In this document: positions 36,133 through 46,322 of the stretch, in pieces
Position numbering within the stretch: the first letter of the stretch is position 1
How the letters are laid out: each line of letters starts with the position of its first letter
Source: Allostella vacuolata
Lineage (GTDB): Bacteria; Pseudomonadota; Alphaproteobacteria; ATCC43930; Allostellaceae
Direction: 5' to 3'
Assembly (NCBI GenBank): GCA_006739055.1
Contig: AP019702.1
Location: 2,939,388-3,003,387, forward strand
DNA length: 64,000 bases
Notes under the pieces: generated by a model
Seen by the model: only the letters and a program-made list of their open reading frames with translations
Told to the model about the DNA's origin: nothing
Database searches by the model: none
Program-made: the position numbers and the translations under genes

Positions 36133-38481
36133 ATGAGCGCGCTCCCGATCGAGGTCTATCCCGAGCCGGCGTCCGGCGACCGCATCGCCATCCTGCGCGA
36201 GTTGGAACGCAAGGTCCTCTGGCTGTCGAGCTGGATGATCCACCAGGCCAATCACGAGCGGCCGAGCCGCGACGGACTGAAGGTGGGCGGCCACCAGGCG
36301 TCCAGCGCCTCCTGCGCGACCCTGCTGACCGCGCTCTACTTCTCGGTCCTGCGGCCGCAGGACCGTATCGCGGTGAAGCCCCATGCCAGCCCGATCTACC
36401 ACGCGATCCAGTACCTGCTGGGCCGGCAGGAGCGGGACAAGCTGATCAATTTCCGCGCCCTGGGCGGCGCCCAGTCCTACCCGTCGCGCACCAAGGACAG
36501 CGACGACGTCGACTTCTCGACCGGCTCGGTCGGCCTCGGCGTGGCGATGACGACCTTCGCCTCGATCGCCCAGGACTATCTGCGCCTCAAGGAGATGGTG
36601 CCGACCCACGCGCCGGCGGGGCGCATGGTGGCGATCGTGGGCGACGCCGAACTCGACGAGGGCAACGTCTTCGAGGCCATGCTGGAAGGCTGGAAGCACG
36701 ACGTCCGCAACACCTGGTGGGTGATCGACTACAACCGCCAGAGCCTGGACAGCGTCGTCTCCGACCGGCTCTTCATGCGCATCGACGGCATCTTCCAGAG
36801 CATGGGCTGGCGGGTCGTCACCCTGAAGTACGGCAAGAAGCTGGAGGCGGCGTTCCGGCGCCCGGACGGGGCGGCGCTGCGCGACTGGATCGACGCCTGC
36901 CCGAACTCGCTCTATTCGGCGCTGGTCTTCAAGGGGGGCGAGGCGTGGCGGCCCAGGCTGGAGCGCGACCTCGGCCACCTGCCGGGCATGCGGGCCCTGC
37001 TCGCCGAGCTCGACGACGCCGCGCTCGGCGAGCTGATGACCAACCTTGCCGGGCACGACATGGAAACCGTTCTGGAAGCCTTCGAGGGGGTGACCGACGA
37101 CCTGCCGACCTGCTTCATCGCCTACACGGTGAAGGGCTTCGGCCTGCCGTTCGCCGGCCACAAGGACAACCATGCCGGCCTGATGAACCGCGAGCAGATG
37201 GCGGGCTTCAAGAAGGCCAACCGCATCGCCGACGGCCAGGAGTGGGAACCCTTCGCCGGCCTCGACCTGCCGGCGGCGGTGCTGCAGGCGTTCCTGGCGC
37301 GGGTGCCGTTCGCCCGCGAGGGCTTCCGCCGCCACGAGGACCAGGCGGTGCCGGTGCCGGACGCGCTGCCCGTGCCGGCCCTGCCGCGGATGTCGACCCA
37401 GGAGGGGTTCGGGCGCATCCTGTCCGAACTGGCGGCCGGCGACAGCCAGCTGGCCGAGCGGATCGTCACCACTTCGCCCGACGTCACCGTCTCGACCAAC
37501 CTCGGCGGCTGGGTCAACCGGCGCGGCATCTTCGACCGGCGCGCGCGCGACGACACCTTCCGCGACGAGAAGGTGGTCTCGGCGCAGCGCTGGCTGATGT
37601 CGCCCGAGGGCCAGCATGTCGAGCTCGGCATTGCCGAGCACAACTTGTTCCTGACGCTCGCCGCCTTCGGCCTGACCCACAGCCTCTACGGCCGCCGCCT
37701 GCTGCCGATCGGCACCCTCTACGACCCCTTCATCATGCGCGGCCTCGATGCCCTCAACTATGCCTGCTACCAGGACGCCCGCTTCATGCTGGTGGCGACG
37801 CCGTCCGGCCTGACCCTGGCACCGGAAGGCGGCGCCCACCAGTCGGTCATCACGCCGCTGATCGGGCTCGGCCAGGACGGCATCACCGCCTTCGAGCCGG
37901 CCTATGTCGACGAGCTCGCCATCATCATGGCCTGGGGCTTCCGGCACATGCAGGCCGAGGACGGGGGCTCGGTCTACCTGCGGCTCTCGACCCGCACGCT
38001 GGAGCAGCCGCCGGCGGCGGGCGACCATGACCGGCGGCGCGCGGCGGTGCTGTCCGGGGGCTACTGGGCCGCGGCACCGGACGCGGGCGCGCCCGTCGCC
38101 ATCGTCTATGTGGGGGCGGTGGCGCCGGAAGCAGGGCAGGCGCACGCCGCCATCCTGGAGGATGTCCCGGGCGCCGGCCTGCTGGCGGTGACGTCGGTCG
38201 ACCTGCTCCATGCCGGATGGCGGCAGGCCGCCACCGCCGGCGGGACGTCGCGGATCGCCGAGCTGCTGGCGCCGCTCGCCGCCGACGCGGTGATCGTCAC
38301 CGTGGTCGACGGGCATCCGGCGACGCTGGGCTGGCTCGGCAGCGTCGCCGGCCACCGCGTCATCCCGCTCGGCGTCGATCATTTCGGCCAGTCGGGCGAC
38401 ATCCAGGACCTCTACCGGCTACACGGGATCGATGCGGACGCGATCGTCGACGCGGTCGCGCGCGGCCTGCTCGACGCCTGA
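36133..38481 (+). CDS. Thiamine-diphosphate enzyme, AceE/transketolase-like
   Basis: 782 aa. The diphosphate/Mg motif is IVGDAELDEGNVFEAML (about residue 170) ending NTWWVIDYNRQSLD, matching homodimeric pyruvate dehydrogenase E1 (AceE) and its shorter relatives. The pyrimidine domain includes VELGIAEHNLFLTLAAFG with the catalytic Glu. At 782 residues it lacks about 100 residues of AceE and no E2/E3 genes follow, so it may not be part of a pyruvate dehydrogenase complex; a transketolase-like or 2-oxoacid decarboxylating role is possible. It follows malonyl-CoA decarboxylase by 55 bases. Confidence 0.75.
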   Translation: MSALPIEVYPEPASGDRIAILRELERKVLWLSSWMIHQANHERPSRDGLKVGGHQASSASCATLLTALYFSVLRPQDRIAVKPHASPIYHAIQYLLGRQERDKLINFRALGGAQSYPSRTKDSDDVDFSTGSVGLGVAMTTFASIAQDYLRLKEMVPTHAPAGRMVAIVGDAELDEGNVFEAMLEGWKHDVRNTWWVIDYNRQSLDSVVSDRLFMRIDGIFQSMGWRVVTLKYGKKLEAAFRRPDGAALRDWIDACPNSLYSALVFKGGEAWRPRLERDLGHLPGMRALLAELDDAALGELMTNLAGHDMETVLEAFEGVTDDLPTCFIAYTVKGFGLPFAGHKDNHAGLMNREQMAGFKKANRIADGQEWEPFAGLDLPAAVLQAFLARVPFAREGFRRHEDQAVPVPDALPVPALPRMSTQEGFGRILSELAAGDSQLAERIVTTSPDVTVSTNLGGWVNRRGIFDRRARDDTFRDEKVVSAQRWLMSPEGQHVELGIAEHNLFLTLAAFGLTHSLYGRRLLPIGTLYDPFIMRGLDALNYACYQDARFMLVATPSGLTLAPEGGAHQSVITPLIGLGQDGITAFEPAYVDELAIIMAWGFRHMQAEDGGSVYLRLSTRTLEQPPAAGDHDRRRAAVLSGGYWAAAPDAGAPVAIVYVGAVAPEAGQAHAAILEDVPGAGLLAVTSVDLLHAGWRQAATAGGTSRIAELLAPLAADAVIVTVVDGHPATLGWLGSVAGHRVIPLGVDHFGQSGDIQDLYRLHGIDADAIVDAVARGLLDA

Positions 38482-38505
38482 GGGCGGGGAGGCAATGTAA
38501 CGAAG

Positions 38506-38535
38506 TTGTCGAAACGGCGGGACCTGCGGTAGAAC
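38506..38535 (+). promoter_or_regulatory. Probable sigma-70 promoter for tRNA-Leu
   Basis: TTGTCG (38506-38511) and TAGAAC (38530-38535) with an 18-base spacer, 44 bases upstream of the tRNA. Confidence 0.45.
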
Positions 38536-38579
38536 CCGCCGTCATCTGCGACGACCGGGGGCGCCGGCCGTCGTTGCGG

Positions 38580-38664
38580 GCGGGCGTGGCGGAACTGGTA
38601 GACGCGCCGGATTTAGGTTCCGGTGACGCAAGTCGTGGGGGTTCGAGTCCCTTCGCCCGCACCA
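38580..38664 (+). tRNA. tRNA-Leu (anticodon TAG)
   Basis: 85 bases with encoded CCA. Acceptor GCGGGCG pairs with CGCCCGC; the anticodon stem CCGGA/TCCGG encloses TTTAGGT (anticodon TAG); a variable arm of class II size and the T loop GGTTCGAGTCC are present. Just upstream of tig, as in many alphaproteobacteria. Confidence 0.97.
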
Positions 38665-38741
38665 ATGCTGTCCCGGTTTCCCGGGGAAACAGGCTTCTCG
38701 GGTCGGCGCGGCCGGCCAACAGAATTAGGAACCAACCTTCG

Positions 38742-40169
38742 ATGAACGTTGTCGAGACCGCCAGCCAGGGCCTGAAGCGCGAATTCAAAGTGACCGTCCC
38801 CGCGGCGGAACTGAGCGGCAAGGTCGAGGATCGCCTTTCCGAAATCGCCAAGACGGCCAACATGCCGGGCTTCCGCCCGGGCAAGGTGCCGCTGCCGGTT
38901 CTGCGCCGGCGCTACGGCCAGGCGCTGCTCGGCGAAGTGCTCCAGGAGACGCTGGAGTCCGGCGCCCAGCAGGCGATGGAGGAGCGCGGCCTGCGCCCCG
39001 CCCTGCAGCCCAAGGTCGAGATCCAGACCTTCAACGAGGGCGGCGACCTGGAATACACGATGGCGGTCGAGGTGCTGCCGCAGATCGCGCCCGGCGACTT
39101 CGCCAGCATCGAGCTGGAGCGCCTGAGGGCCGAGGTCGACGAGGCCGAGGTGGACAAGGCGCTGCAGCGCGTGGCCGAGCAGTACAAGCGCTCGGTCCCG
39201 GTCGCCGAGGCCCGGCCCGTGCAGTCGGGCGACGTCGCCGTGATCGACTTCGAGGGCTTCGTCGACGAGCAGGCGTTCGCGGGCGGCAAGGCCGAGGACT
39301 TCCACCTGGAAGTCGGCAGCGGCATGTTCATCCCGGGCTTCGAGGACCAGATCGTCGGCCGCCCGGTCGGCGAGCCGTTCGACGTCAACGTCACCTTCCC
39401 GGCCGAGTACGGCAACAAGCAGCTGGCGGGCAAGCCGGCGCGCTTCGCCGTCACCGTCAAGGAGCTGAAGACGCCGGCCGTGGCCGAGGTCGACGACGAG
39501 CTGGCCAAGCAGATCGGCTTCCCGTCGCTGGTGGAGCTGCGCGACGCCGCCCGCCAGGAGATGGAGAAGGACTTCTCGGCCGTCACCCGCGCCCGCATGA
39601 AGCGCGAGCTGCTCGACAAGCTGTCGGCGGCCCATGATTTCGAGGTGCCCGAGGGCATGGTCGAGCTGGAGTTCCAGGGAATCTGGACCCGGGTCGAGGA
39701 GCAGCGCAAGGCCGCCGCGGCGCCGGCCGCCGGTGCAGAGGGCGAGGGCGAAGGGGCAGAGGGCGCGGCCGCCGAGCCGGCGGCGCCGGCCGAGGCCGAT
39801 CCCGATGCCGGCAAGGACGACGAGACCCTGAAGGCGGAGTACCGGGCGATCGCCGAACGGCGGGTGCGCCTAGGCCTGCTCCTTGCGGAAGTGGGCCGGC
39901 TGAACAACATCAACGTGCCCCAGGAGGAGATCAACCGGGCGATCTCCGAAGAGGCGCGGCGCTATCCCGGCCAGGAGCGGCGGGTCATCGAGTTCTACGA
40001 GAAGAACCCCCAGGCGGTCGCATCGCTCCGTGCGCCGCTGTTCGAGGACAAGGTCGTCGATCTCATCGTCGAGCAGGCGAAGGTGAGCGAGCGGACCGTC
40101 CCGGTGGAGGAACTGCTCCGCGATCCGGACGACCAGGCCGACGCCGGCGCCGCCGCCCCGGCGGGGTGA
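38742..40169 (+). CDS. tig: Trigger factor
   Basis: 475 aa ribosome-associated chaperone. The N-terminal ribosome-binding loop is GFRPGKVP (about residue 45). The FKBP-type domain starts RPVQSGDVAVIDFEGFVDE (about 163). The C-terminal arms follow. An Ala/Glu/Gly-rich insertion (about residues 325-365: AAPAAGAEGEGEGAEGAAAE) sits in the C-terminal domain and makes the protein longer than most. First gene of the tig-clpP-clpX-lon-hup block. Confidence 0.96.
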   Translation: MNVVETASQGLKREFKVTVPAAELSGKVEDRLSEIAKTANMPGFRPGKVPLPVLRRRYGQALLGEVLQETLESGAQQAMEERGLRPALQPKVEIQTFNEGGDLEYTMAVEVLPQIAPGDFASIELERLRAEVDEAEVDKALQRVAEQYKRSVPVAEARPVQSGDVAVIDFEGFVDEQAFAGGKAEDFHLEVGSGMFIPGFEDQIVGRPVGEPFDVNVTFPAEYGNKQLAGKPARFAVTVKELKTPAVAEVDDELAKQIGFPSLVELRDAARQEMEKDFSAVTRARMKRELLDKLSAAHDFEVPEGMVELEFQGIWTRVEEQRKAAAAPAAGAEGEGEGAEGAAAEPAAPAEADPDAGKDDETLKAEYRAIAERRVRLGLLLAEVGRLNNINVPQEEINRAISEEARRYPGQERRVIEFYEKNPQAVASLRAPLFEDKVVDLIVEQAKVSERTVPVEELLRDPDDQADAGAAAPAG

Positions 40170-40213
40170 ACGGCAACCAGTTGCGGCAGCGGGCGTGACC
40201 GCCAGCGGAGTTA

Positions 40214-40858
40214 ATGACGATGCGCGATCCCTATGAATTCACCATGAACACCCTGGTCCCCATGGTCGTCGAGCAGACGAACCGTGGGGAGCGGGCCTAC
40301 GACATCTATTCCCGGCTGCTCAAGGAGCGGATCATCTTCCTGGTCGGGCCGGTCAACGACGCGGTGTCGAGCCTCGTCTGCGCCCAGCTGCTGTTCCTCG
40401 AGTCCGAGAACCCGAACAAGGACATCTCGCTCTACATCAACTCGCCGGGCGGCGTCGTGACCTCGGGTCTGGCGATGTACGACACCATGCAGTACATCCG
40501 CCCGCAGGTCGCCACGCTGTGCATCGGCCAGGCGGCGTCGATGGGCTCGCTGCTGATGACCGCCGGCGCCAAGGGCAAGCGCTACGCCCTGCCGAACGCG
40601 CGAATCATGATCCACCAGCCGTCCGGCGGGGCGCAGGGCCAGGCGACCGACATCGAGATCCATGCCCGCGAGATCCTGGCGATCCGTGCCCGGCTGAACG
40701 GCATCTACGCCCATCACACCGGCCAGCCGCTGGACGTGATCGAGCGGGCGATGGAGCGCGACAAGTTCATGACCCCCGACGAAGCCAAGGATTTCGGGCT
40801 GATCGACGAGGTCATCGCCAGCCGTCCGGCGCGCGAGGAAGACGGTCGCCCGGTCTGA
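40214..40858 (+). CDS. clpP: ATP-dependent Clp protease proteolytic subunit
   Basis: 214 aa. Catalytic serine in [11 protein letters not shown] (about residue 107), histidine in MIHQPSGG (about 132), and aspartate about 50 residues later in the [14 protein letters not shown] region. Tetradecameric serine peptidase paired with ClpX encoded 259 bases downstream. Confidence 0.97.
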   Translation: MTMRDPYEFTMNTLVPMVVEQTNRGERAYDIYSRLLKERIIFLVGPVNDAVSSLVCAQLLFLESENPNKDISLYINSPGGVVTSGLAMYDTMQYIRPQVATLCIGQAASMGSLLMTAGAKGKRYALPNARIMIHQPSGGAQGQATDIEIHAREILAIRARLNGIYAHHTGQPLDVIERAMERDKFMTPDEAKDFGLIDEVIASRPAREEDGRPV

Positions 40859-41117
40859 TCGGGGCGGCGGGAAGGCGGGGGACGGCGCCCGGCCGCGGCG
40901 TTCCCCGATGCTGTGGAGGTTGGGGGTCTTGACGGCCCCCCCATATTACTGATGGGTTTCGAGTTGCGCATCGGCTCCAATGGTGGCGGCCGATGGGCAA
41001 CTCGGGTTGCGGCGCGGGTCTTGCACGTCCAGGCCGGTGCCCAGATTCAGGGCATTGTCCCTTGGCCGAGCCAGGGTCTACCATTCCCCGCGGCCCCCGA
41101 TCTCGTTTGGAGCGGCT

Positions 41118-42395
41118 ATGAACAAGTCCAGCGGCGGCGATTCGAAGAACACCCTCTACTGCTCCTTCTGCGGAAAGAGCCAGCATGAGGTGCGCAAGCT
41201 GATCGCCGGCCCCACTGTTTTCATCTGCGACGAATGCGTCGAGCTCTGCATGGACATCATCCGTGAGGAGCACAAGACGACGCTGGTGAAGTCGCGCGAC
41301 GGCGTTCCCACGCCCCAGGACATCTCGAAGGTCCTGGACGACTATGTCATCGGACAGTTCCACGCCAAGCGCGTCCTGTCGGTGGCGGTCCACAACCACT
41401 ACAAGCGGCTGGCGCACGGCGCCAAGAACAACGACGTCGAGCTGGCGAAGTCGAACATCCTGCTGATCGGCCCGACCGGCTGCGGCAAGACGCTGCTGGC
41501 GCAGACGCTGGCGCGGATCATCGACGTGCCCTTCACCATGGCCGACGCCACGACCCTGACCGAGGCCGGCTATGTCGGCGAGGATGTGGAGAACATCATC
41601 CTCAAGCTGCTGCAGGCGGCCGACTACAACGTCGAGCGGGCGCAGCGCGGCATCGTCTACATCGACGAGGTCGACAAGATCAGCCGCAAGTCCGACAACC
41701 CGTCGATCACCCGCGACGTGTCGGGCGAGGGCGTGCAGCAGGCCCTGCTCAAGATCATGGAGGGCACCATCGCCTCGGTGCCCCCGCAGGGCGGCCGCAA
41801 GCATCCCCAGCAGGAGTTCCTGCAGGTCGACACGACCAACATCCTGTTCATCTGCGGCGGCGCCTTCTCGGGCCTGGAGAAGCTGATCGCCCAGCGCCGC
41901 CAGGGCACCTCGATCGGCTTCGGCGCCGAGGTGCGCGGCCCGGACGAGCGCCAGACCGGCGAGATCCTGCGCGACGTCGAGCCGGAGGACCTGCTGAAGT
42001 TCGGCCTCATCCCCGAGTTCGTCGGGCGCCTGCCGGTGGTGGCGACGTTGAGTGACCTCGACGAGGCCGCGCTGATCGACATCCTGAGCAAGCCCAAGAA
42101 CGCGCTGGTGAAGCAGTACCAGCGCCTGTTCGAGATGGAGGACGTGCGCCTCACCCTGGCCGAGGACGCGTTGCGGGCGGTCGCCCTCAAGGCGATCCAG
42201 CGCAAGACCGGCGCGCGCGGCCTGCGCTCGATCATGGAAGGCGTGCTGCTCGACACCATGTACGATCTGCCGACCCTCGACGGAGTCGAGGAGGTGGTGA
42301 TCACGCGAGAAGTGATCGAAGGCCGGGCACGCCCGCTCTACACGTACGGGGAACGCCGGGCCGAGGCGGGGAGGGCGACCGACCGCTCCTCTTGA
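41118..42395 (+). CDS. clpX: ATP-dependent Clp protease ATP-binding subunit ClpX
   Basis: 425 aa. Zinc-binding domain [11 protein letters not shown]...CDECVELC at residues about 15-45, Walker [16 protein letters not shown], Walker [11 protein letters not shown], sensor 2 region [12 protein letters not shown]. Unfolds substrates for ClpP. The 259-base gap after clpP holds no gene. Confidence 0.97.
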   Translation: MNKSSGGDSKNTLYCSFCGKSQHEVRKLIAGPTVFICDECVELCMDIIREEHKTTLVKSRDGVPTPQDISKVLDDYVIGQFHAKRVLSVAVHNHYKRLAHGAKNNDVELAKSNILLIGPTGCGKTLLAQTLARIIDVPFTMADATTLTEAGYVGEDVENIILKLLQAADYNVERAQRGIVYIDEVDKISRKSDNPSITRDVSGEGVQQALLKIMEGTIASVPPQGGRKHPQQEFLQVDTTNILFICGGAFSGLEKLIAQRRQGTSIGFGAEVRGPDERQTGEILRDVEPEDLLKFGLIPEFVGRLPVVATLSDLDEAALIDILSKPKNALVKQYQRLFEMEDVRLTLAEDALRAVALKAIQRKTGARGLRSIMEGVLLDTMYDLPTLDGVEEVVITREVIEGRARPLYTYGERRAEAGRATDRSS

Positions 42396-42475
42396 ACGAG
42401 GTGCGCGGGGCGCCATTTCTCCGGATACCAGTCTAGCGGGCCGGTCCGCCGGCCCGCGCCGCCATCCGAGGCATA

Positions 42476-44884
42476 ATGCAAGACGTTTCCGGTCAACAGC
42501 TCTATCCCGTCCTGCCGCTGCGCGACATCGTCGTGTTTCCGCACATGGTCGTCCCGCTCTTCGTCGGCCGCGAAAAGTCCGTTCGCGCCCTCGAGGATGT
42601 GATGAAGGACGACAAGCAGATCCTGCTCGTCACCCAGAAGAGCGCCAGTCTCGACGATCCCAACCCGGCCGACATCTACACCGTCGGCACGGTCGGCACC
42701 GTCCTCCAGCTGCTCAAGCTCCCCGACGGCACCGTCAAGGTGCTGGTCGAGGGCGGCCAGCGGGTCAAGGCGGTGCGCTATGTCGACAACCCGAACTTCT
42801 TCCAGGCCTACGCGGAGCCCTATGGCGACGAGGACGGCGACCCCCGCGAGCTGGAGGCCCTGAGCCGCACCGCGGTGTCGCAGTTCGAGGAGTACATCAA
42901 GCTCAACAAGAAGATCCCGCCCGAGGTCCTGGTCTCGGTCAGCCAGATCGACGACGTCGCCAAGCTGGCCGACAGCATCGCCGCCCACCTGGCGCTGAAG
43001 ATCTCCGACAAGCAGGACCTGCTGGAGATCCGCTCGGTCGGCGGCCGGCTGGAGAAGATCTGCGGCTTCATGGAAGGCGAGATCGGCGTCCTGCAGGTCG
43101 AGCGCCGGATCCGCAACCGCGTCAAGCGGCAGATGGAGAAGACGCAGCGCGAGTACTATCTCAACGAGCAGATGAAGGCGATCCAGAAGGAGCTCGGGGA
43201 GAACGAGGAGGGTCGCGACGAGGCATCCGAGCTCGAAGAGCGCATCAAGAAGACCAAATTCAGCAAGGAAGCCCGCGAGAAGGCCCTGCAGGAGGTCAAG
43301 AAGCTCCGCAGCATGAGCCCGATGTCGGCCGAGGCGACCGTGGTGCGGAACTATCTCGACTGGATGCTGAGCATTCCGTGGAAGAAGCCGAGCAAGATCA
43401 AGAAGGACATCAAGCTCGCCGAGGCGATCCTCAACGAGGACCATTACGGCCTCGACAAGGTCAAGGAGCGGATCCTGGAGCATCTCGCCGTCCAGCAGCG
43501 GATGCGCAAGATGAAGGGCCCGATCCTGTGCCTGGTCGGCCCGCCCGGCGTCGGCAAGACCTCGCTCGGCAAGTCGATCGCCAAGGCGACGGGGCGCAGC
43601 TTCGTGCGCATGTCGCTGGGCGGCGTCCGCGACGAGGCGGAGGTGCGCGGCCATCGCCGGACCTACATCGGCTCGATGCCCGGCAAGGTCATCCAGGGGA
43701 TGAAGAAGGCCAAGAGCTCCAACCCGCTGTTCCTCCTCGACGAGGTGGACAAGCTCGGGGCCGATTGGCGCGGCGACCCGTCGGCCGCCCTGCTCGAGGT
43801 CCTCGACCCGGAGCAGAACGGCACCTTCAACGACCATTACCTGGAGGTCGACTACGACCTGTCCGACGTGATGTTCGTGACGACGGCCAACACGCTCCGC
43901 ATGCCCCAGCCGCTGCTCGACCGGATGGAGATCATCCGCCTGGCCGGCTACACCGAGGACGAGAAGGTGGAGATCGGCAAGCGCCACCTGATCCCCAAGC
44001 AGGTGGAGGCGCACGGGCTGGCCAAGAAGGAATGGTCGATCACCGACGAGGCGCTGCGTGACCTGATCCGCTACTACACGCGGGAAGCGGGCGTGCGCAG
44101 CCTGGAGCGGGAGCTGGCCAACCTCACCCGCAAGGCGACCAAGGAGATCGTCTCCGGCGAATCGCAGCGCGTGGCGGTGACCCGCAAGAACCTCGACAAG
44201 TATGCCGGGGTCCGGCGGTTCCGCGACAACGAGCTGGAGAACGAGGATCTGGTCGGCACCACGACCGGCCTCGCCTGGACCGAGGTCGGCGGCGAGCTGC
44301 TCTACATCGAGTCGGTGACGGTGCCCGGCAAGGGTCGCATCACCAGCACCGGCAAGCTGGGCGACGTCATGAAGGAGTCGGTGCAGGCGGCCGAGAGCTA
44401 CGTGAAGTCGCGGGCGGCAGCCTTCGGCATCCGGCCGACGCTCTTCGAGCGCAAGGACATCCACGTCCATGTGCCCGAGGGTGCGACCCCGAAGGACGGG
44501 CCGTCGGCGGGCGTGGCGATGGTCACCTCGATCGTCTCGGTGCTGACCGGCATTCCCGTCCGCCGCGACCTCGCCATGACCGGCGAGATCTCGCTGCGCG
44601 GCCGGGTGCTGCCGATCGGCGGTCTCAAGGAGAAGCTGCTGGCCGCGCTGCGCAGCGGCATCAAGACGGTGCTGATCCCGAAGGACAACGAGAAGGACCT
44701 GGCGGACATCCCGGACAACGTGAAGAAGGGGCTGAAGATCATCCCCGTCGGCACGGCGGACGAGGTCCTGGCCCACGCGCTCGTGACCCCGCCCATCCCG
44801 ATCGAATGGCGGGATGCGGATATCGAGAAGCCGGCCGCGGCCGAGGGCTCCGGCGACAGCCGCCCCAGCGTCGTTACCCACTGA
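42476..44884 (+). CDS. lon: ATP-dependent Lon protease
   Basis: 802 aa LonA type: N-terminal substrate domain ([20 protein letters not shown]), AAA+ with Walker [16 protein letters not shown] and Walker [12 protein letters not shown], and the peptidase domain with catalytic serine in [11 protein letters not shown] and lysine in [16 protein letters not shown]. Degrades misfolded and regulatory proteins. Confidence 0.98.
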   Translation: MQDVSGQQLYPVLPLRDIVVFPHMVVPLFVGREKSVRALEDVMKDDKQILLVTQKSASLDDPNPADIYTVGTVGTVLQLLKLPDGTVKVLVEGGQRVKAVRYVDNPNFFQAYAEPYGDEDGDPRELEALSRTAVSQFEEYIKLNKKIPPEVLVSVSQIDDVAKLADSIAAHLALKISDKQDLLEIRSVGGRLEKICGFMEGEIGVLQVERRIRNRVKRQMEKTQREYYLNEQMKAIQKELGENEEGRDEASELEERIKKTKFSKEAREKALQEVKKLRSMSPMSAEATVVRNYLDWMLSIPWKKPSKIKKDIKLAEAILNEDHYGLDKVKERILEHLAVQQRMRKMKGPILCLVGPPGVGKTSLGKSIAKATGRSFVRMSLGGVRDEAEVRGHRRTYIGSMPGKVIQGMKKAKSSNPLFLLDEVDKLGADWRGDPSAALLEVLDPEQNGTFNDHYLEVDYDLSDVMFVTTANTLRMPQPLLDRMEIIRLAGYTEDEKVEIGKRHLIPKQVEAHGLAKKEWSITDEALRDLIRYYTREAGVRSLERELANLTRKATKEIVSGESQRVAVTRKNLDKYAGVRRFRDNELENEDLVGTTTGLAWTEVGGELLYIESVTVPGKGRITSTGKLGDVMKESVQAAESYVKSRAAAFGIRPTLFERKDIHVHVPEGATPKDGPSAGVAMVTSIVSVLTGIPVRRDLAMTGEISLRGRVLPIGGLKEKLLAALRSGIKTVLIPKDNEKDLADIPDNVKKGLKIIPVGTADEVLAHALVTPPIPIEWRDADIEKPAAAEGSGDSRPSVVTH

Positions 44885-44888
44885 GGAC

Positions 44889-44917
44889 GCGGGCAGGTGG
44901 CTGTGCCACCCGCCCGC
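44889..44917 (+). terminator. Terminator-like hairpin after lon
   Basis: GCGGGCAGGTGGC and GCCACCCGCCCGC pair with one mismatch around TGT, starting four bases after the lon stop. No U-tract. Confidence 0.5.
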
Positions 44918-45186
44918 CGGCCAGCCTGCGCCCCGTTCTCCTCCCGCTGCTGCGGGCTGGAGGGCGGGGCGCAGACGTATTGGAGGCCGGTCCGGACGTC
45001 GGGCCGGTTCCGGCATAGTGTAGCTGCGCTGGCCGAGGTCCACGGCCATCCCGGGGGAAGAGGTGTGGTCGCCGGAGATTTCGCATCCGCCAGGCGAGCC
45101 ATAAGTATTGATAATGATGGTGCCGATCTGCCGGCGGAAAGTTGCTCCCTCGGAAGGTTCTGGGAACGCTTGGGGCTTCTGGCGGG

Positions 45187-45202
45187 TTGGCAGAATTCTT
45201 GC
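45187..45202 (+). promoter_or_regulatory. Sigma-54-like -24/-12 element
   Basis: TTGGCAGAATTCTTGC has GG and GC at the 10-base separation required for sigma-54 promoters. It points towards hup, 258 bases upstream of its start. No enhancer-binding protein site can be identified, so this is tentative. Confidence 0.35.
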
Positions 45203-45360
45203 GTAAGCTTCGGGCCGCACGATCCGGAAGGAATTGAGGCGCAGCGCGACCCGGCCGCCTCGGTGGCCGTTGGCCGCTCAACCGATAAGCGGTTGATCAG
45301 TTCGCCGGAATCACGGTGCACGCGAAGATTTGGATTGGCGCCTGGGCACGCTCGCTCCGA

Positions 45361-45389
45361 TTGCCCTTTCGGAAGGGGCGATCTAGACT
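45361..45389 (+). promoter_or_regulatory. Probable sigma-70 promoter for hup
   Basis: TTGCCC (45361-45366), 17 bases, TAGACT (45384-45389), 70 bases upstream of the hup start codon. The whole 44918-45459 stretch has no gene; a locally AT-rich patch lies at 45098-45120. Confidence 0.45.
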
Positions 45390-45459
45390 TTTAAGGTTCG
45401 CATCGGTCAGGTTCACGGTCACAATCGCCGGCGAATTTGGTCAGTAGGGAGGCCGAACG

Positions 45460-45732
45460 GTGAATAAGAACGATCTCGTCGCTGCAGTGGCTGCGGATAC
45501 CGACCTGTCGAAAGCCGATGCCGCAAAGGCGGTCGACAGCGTGGTTCTGATGATCACGAAGGCTCTGAAGAAGGGAGATGAGGTGCGGCTGGTGGGTTTC
45601 GGCACATTCTTCGCCACCAGGCGCGAGGCGTCCGAGGGGCGCAACCCGAGGACGGGGGAGAAGATCAAGATCGCGGCCGCCAAGCAGCCCAAGTTCCGCG
45701 CGGGCAAGGGCTTGAAGGACGCGATCAACTGA
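45460..45732 (+). CDS. hup: DNA-binding protein HU
   Basis: 90 aa DNABII family: N-terminal helices NKNDLVAAVAADTDLSKADA and the arm motif VGFGTFFATRREASEGRNPRTGEKIKIAA ending KFRAGKGLKDAIN. Starts with GTG at 45460, fixed by AGGGAGG eight bases before and by the normal HU N-terminus. Abundant nucleoid protein. Confidence 0.95.
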   Translation: MNKNDLVAAVAADTDLSKADAAKAVDSVVLMITKALKKGDEVRLVGFGTFFATRREASEGRNPRTGEKIKIAAAKQPKFRAGKGLKDAIN

Positions 45733-45763
45733 GGTAGGCGAGGGGTCCTCGCTGGTGCCGCGA

Positions 45764-45787
45764 CGGCCGGACGGAATGGTCCGGCCG
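45764..45787 (+). terminator. Terminator-like hairpin after hup
   Basis: CGGCCGGAC and GTCCGGCCG form a perfect 9-bp stem with a GGAATG loop, followed by ATTTCGTG. Confidence 0.55.
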
Positions 45788-45822
45788 ATTTCGTGTCGGG
45801 TCGCCGCCGGGTGCGGCGGGAT

Positions 45823-45897
45823 GGGCGATTAGCTCAGCGGTAGAGCGTCTCGTTTACACCGAGAGGGTCGGCGGTTCGAACCCGTCATCGCCCACCA
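45823..45897 (+). tRNA. tRNA-Val (anticodon TAC)
   Basis: 75 bases with encoded CCA. Acceptor GGGCGAT/ATCGCCC, anticodon stem TCTCG/CGAGA around TTTACAC, T arm GGTTCGAACCC. The 3' end borders the disturbed region, so it could have been an old integration site. Confidence 0.97.
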
Positions 45898-46052
45898 CCC
45901 GCCCTCTGCCGGCCGCCCATCTGCCGGGTCGACCAGGAGCGTGCCCGGCGAACGATTCCGCTGCCCGCCGCCATTCGGCATGTCCGCTCCCGGAACCCAT
46001 CTCTCGCCGCGTCGTTGGCCCCTGCAAGACACGGCAGCCCGCGGGAGGCAGA

Positions 46053-46259
46053 ATTGCCGCGACCACCGACAACGTGATCCGGGCGATCGATATCGAGACT
46101 GGCGACACGCTGTGGCAGGATGTCCTGCCGGCGGGCGGCCAGGCGACGCCGATGACCTATGAGGCGGGCGGGCGGCAGTATCTCGTCACCATGGCGGGCG
46201 GCCATCACTTCATGGAAACGCCGATCGGGGACGAGCTCGTCGCGTACGCGTTGGCCTGA
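46053..46259 (+). pseudogene. C-terminal fragment of a PQQ-dependent dehydrogenase
   Basis: About 68 codons. From IAATTDNVIRAIDIETGDTL through LPAGGQATPMTY to a final GDELVAYALA it matches the last propeller blade of membrane-bound PQQ glucose/quinate dehydrogenases. Nothing upstream belongs to such an enzyme, so the 700-residue front is missing. A relic of a deletion or of an earlier island near tRNA-Val. Confidence 0.75.
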
Positions 46260-46322
46260 CGTAGGCCCTGCCGTGACGACAGGCGCGGGCAGGCGCCGGA
46301 CGAGGAGGGCAGGCGTGGACGA

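Noticed and set aside
40929-40950. Heat-shock or sigma-70 promoter before clpX
   Set aside because: TTGACG is present but no -10 at a workable distance, and the sigma-32 spacing does not fit.
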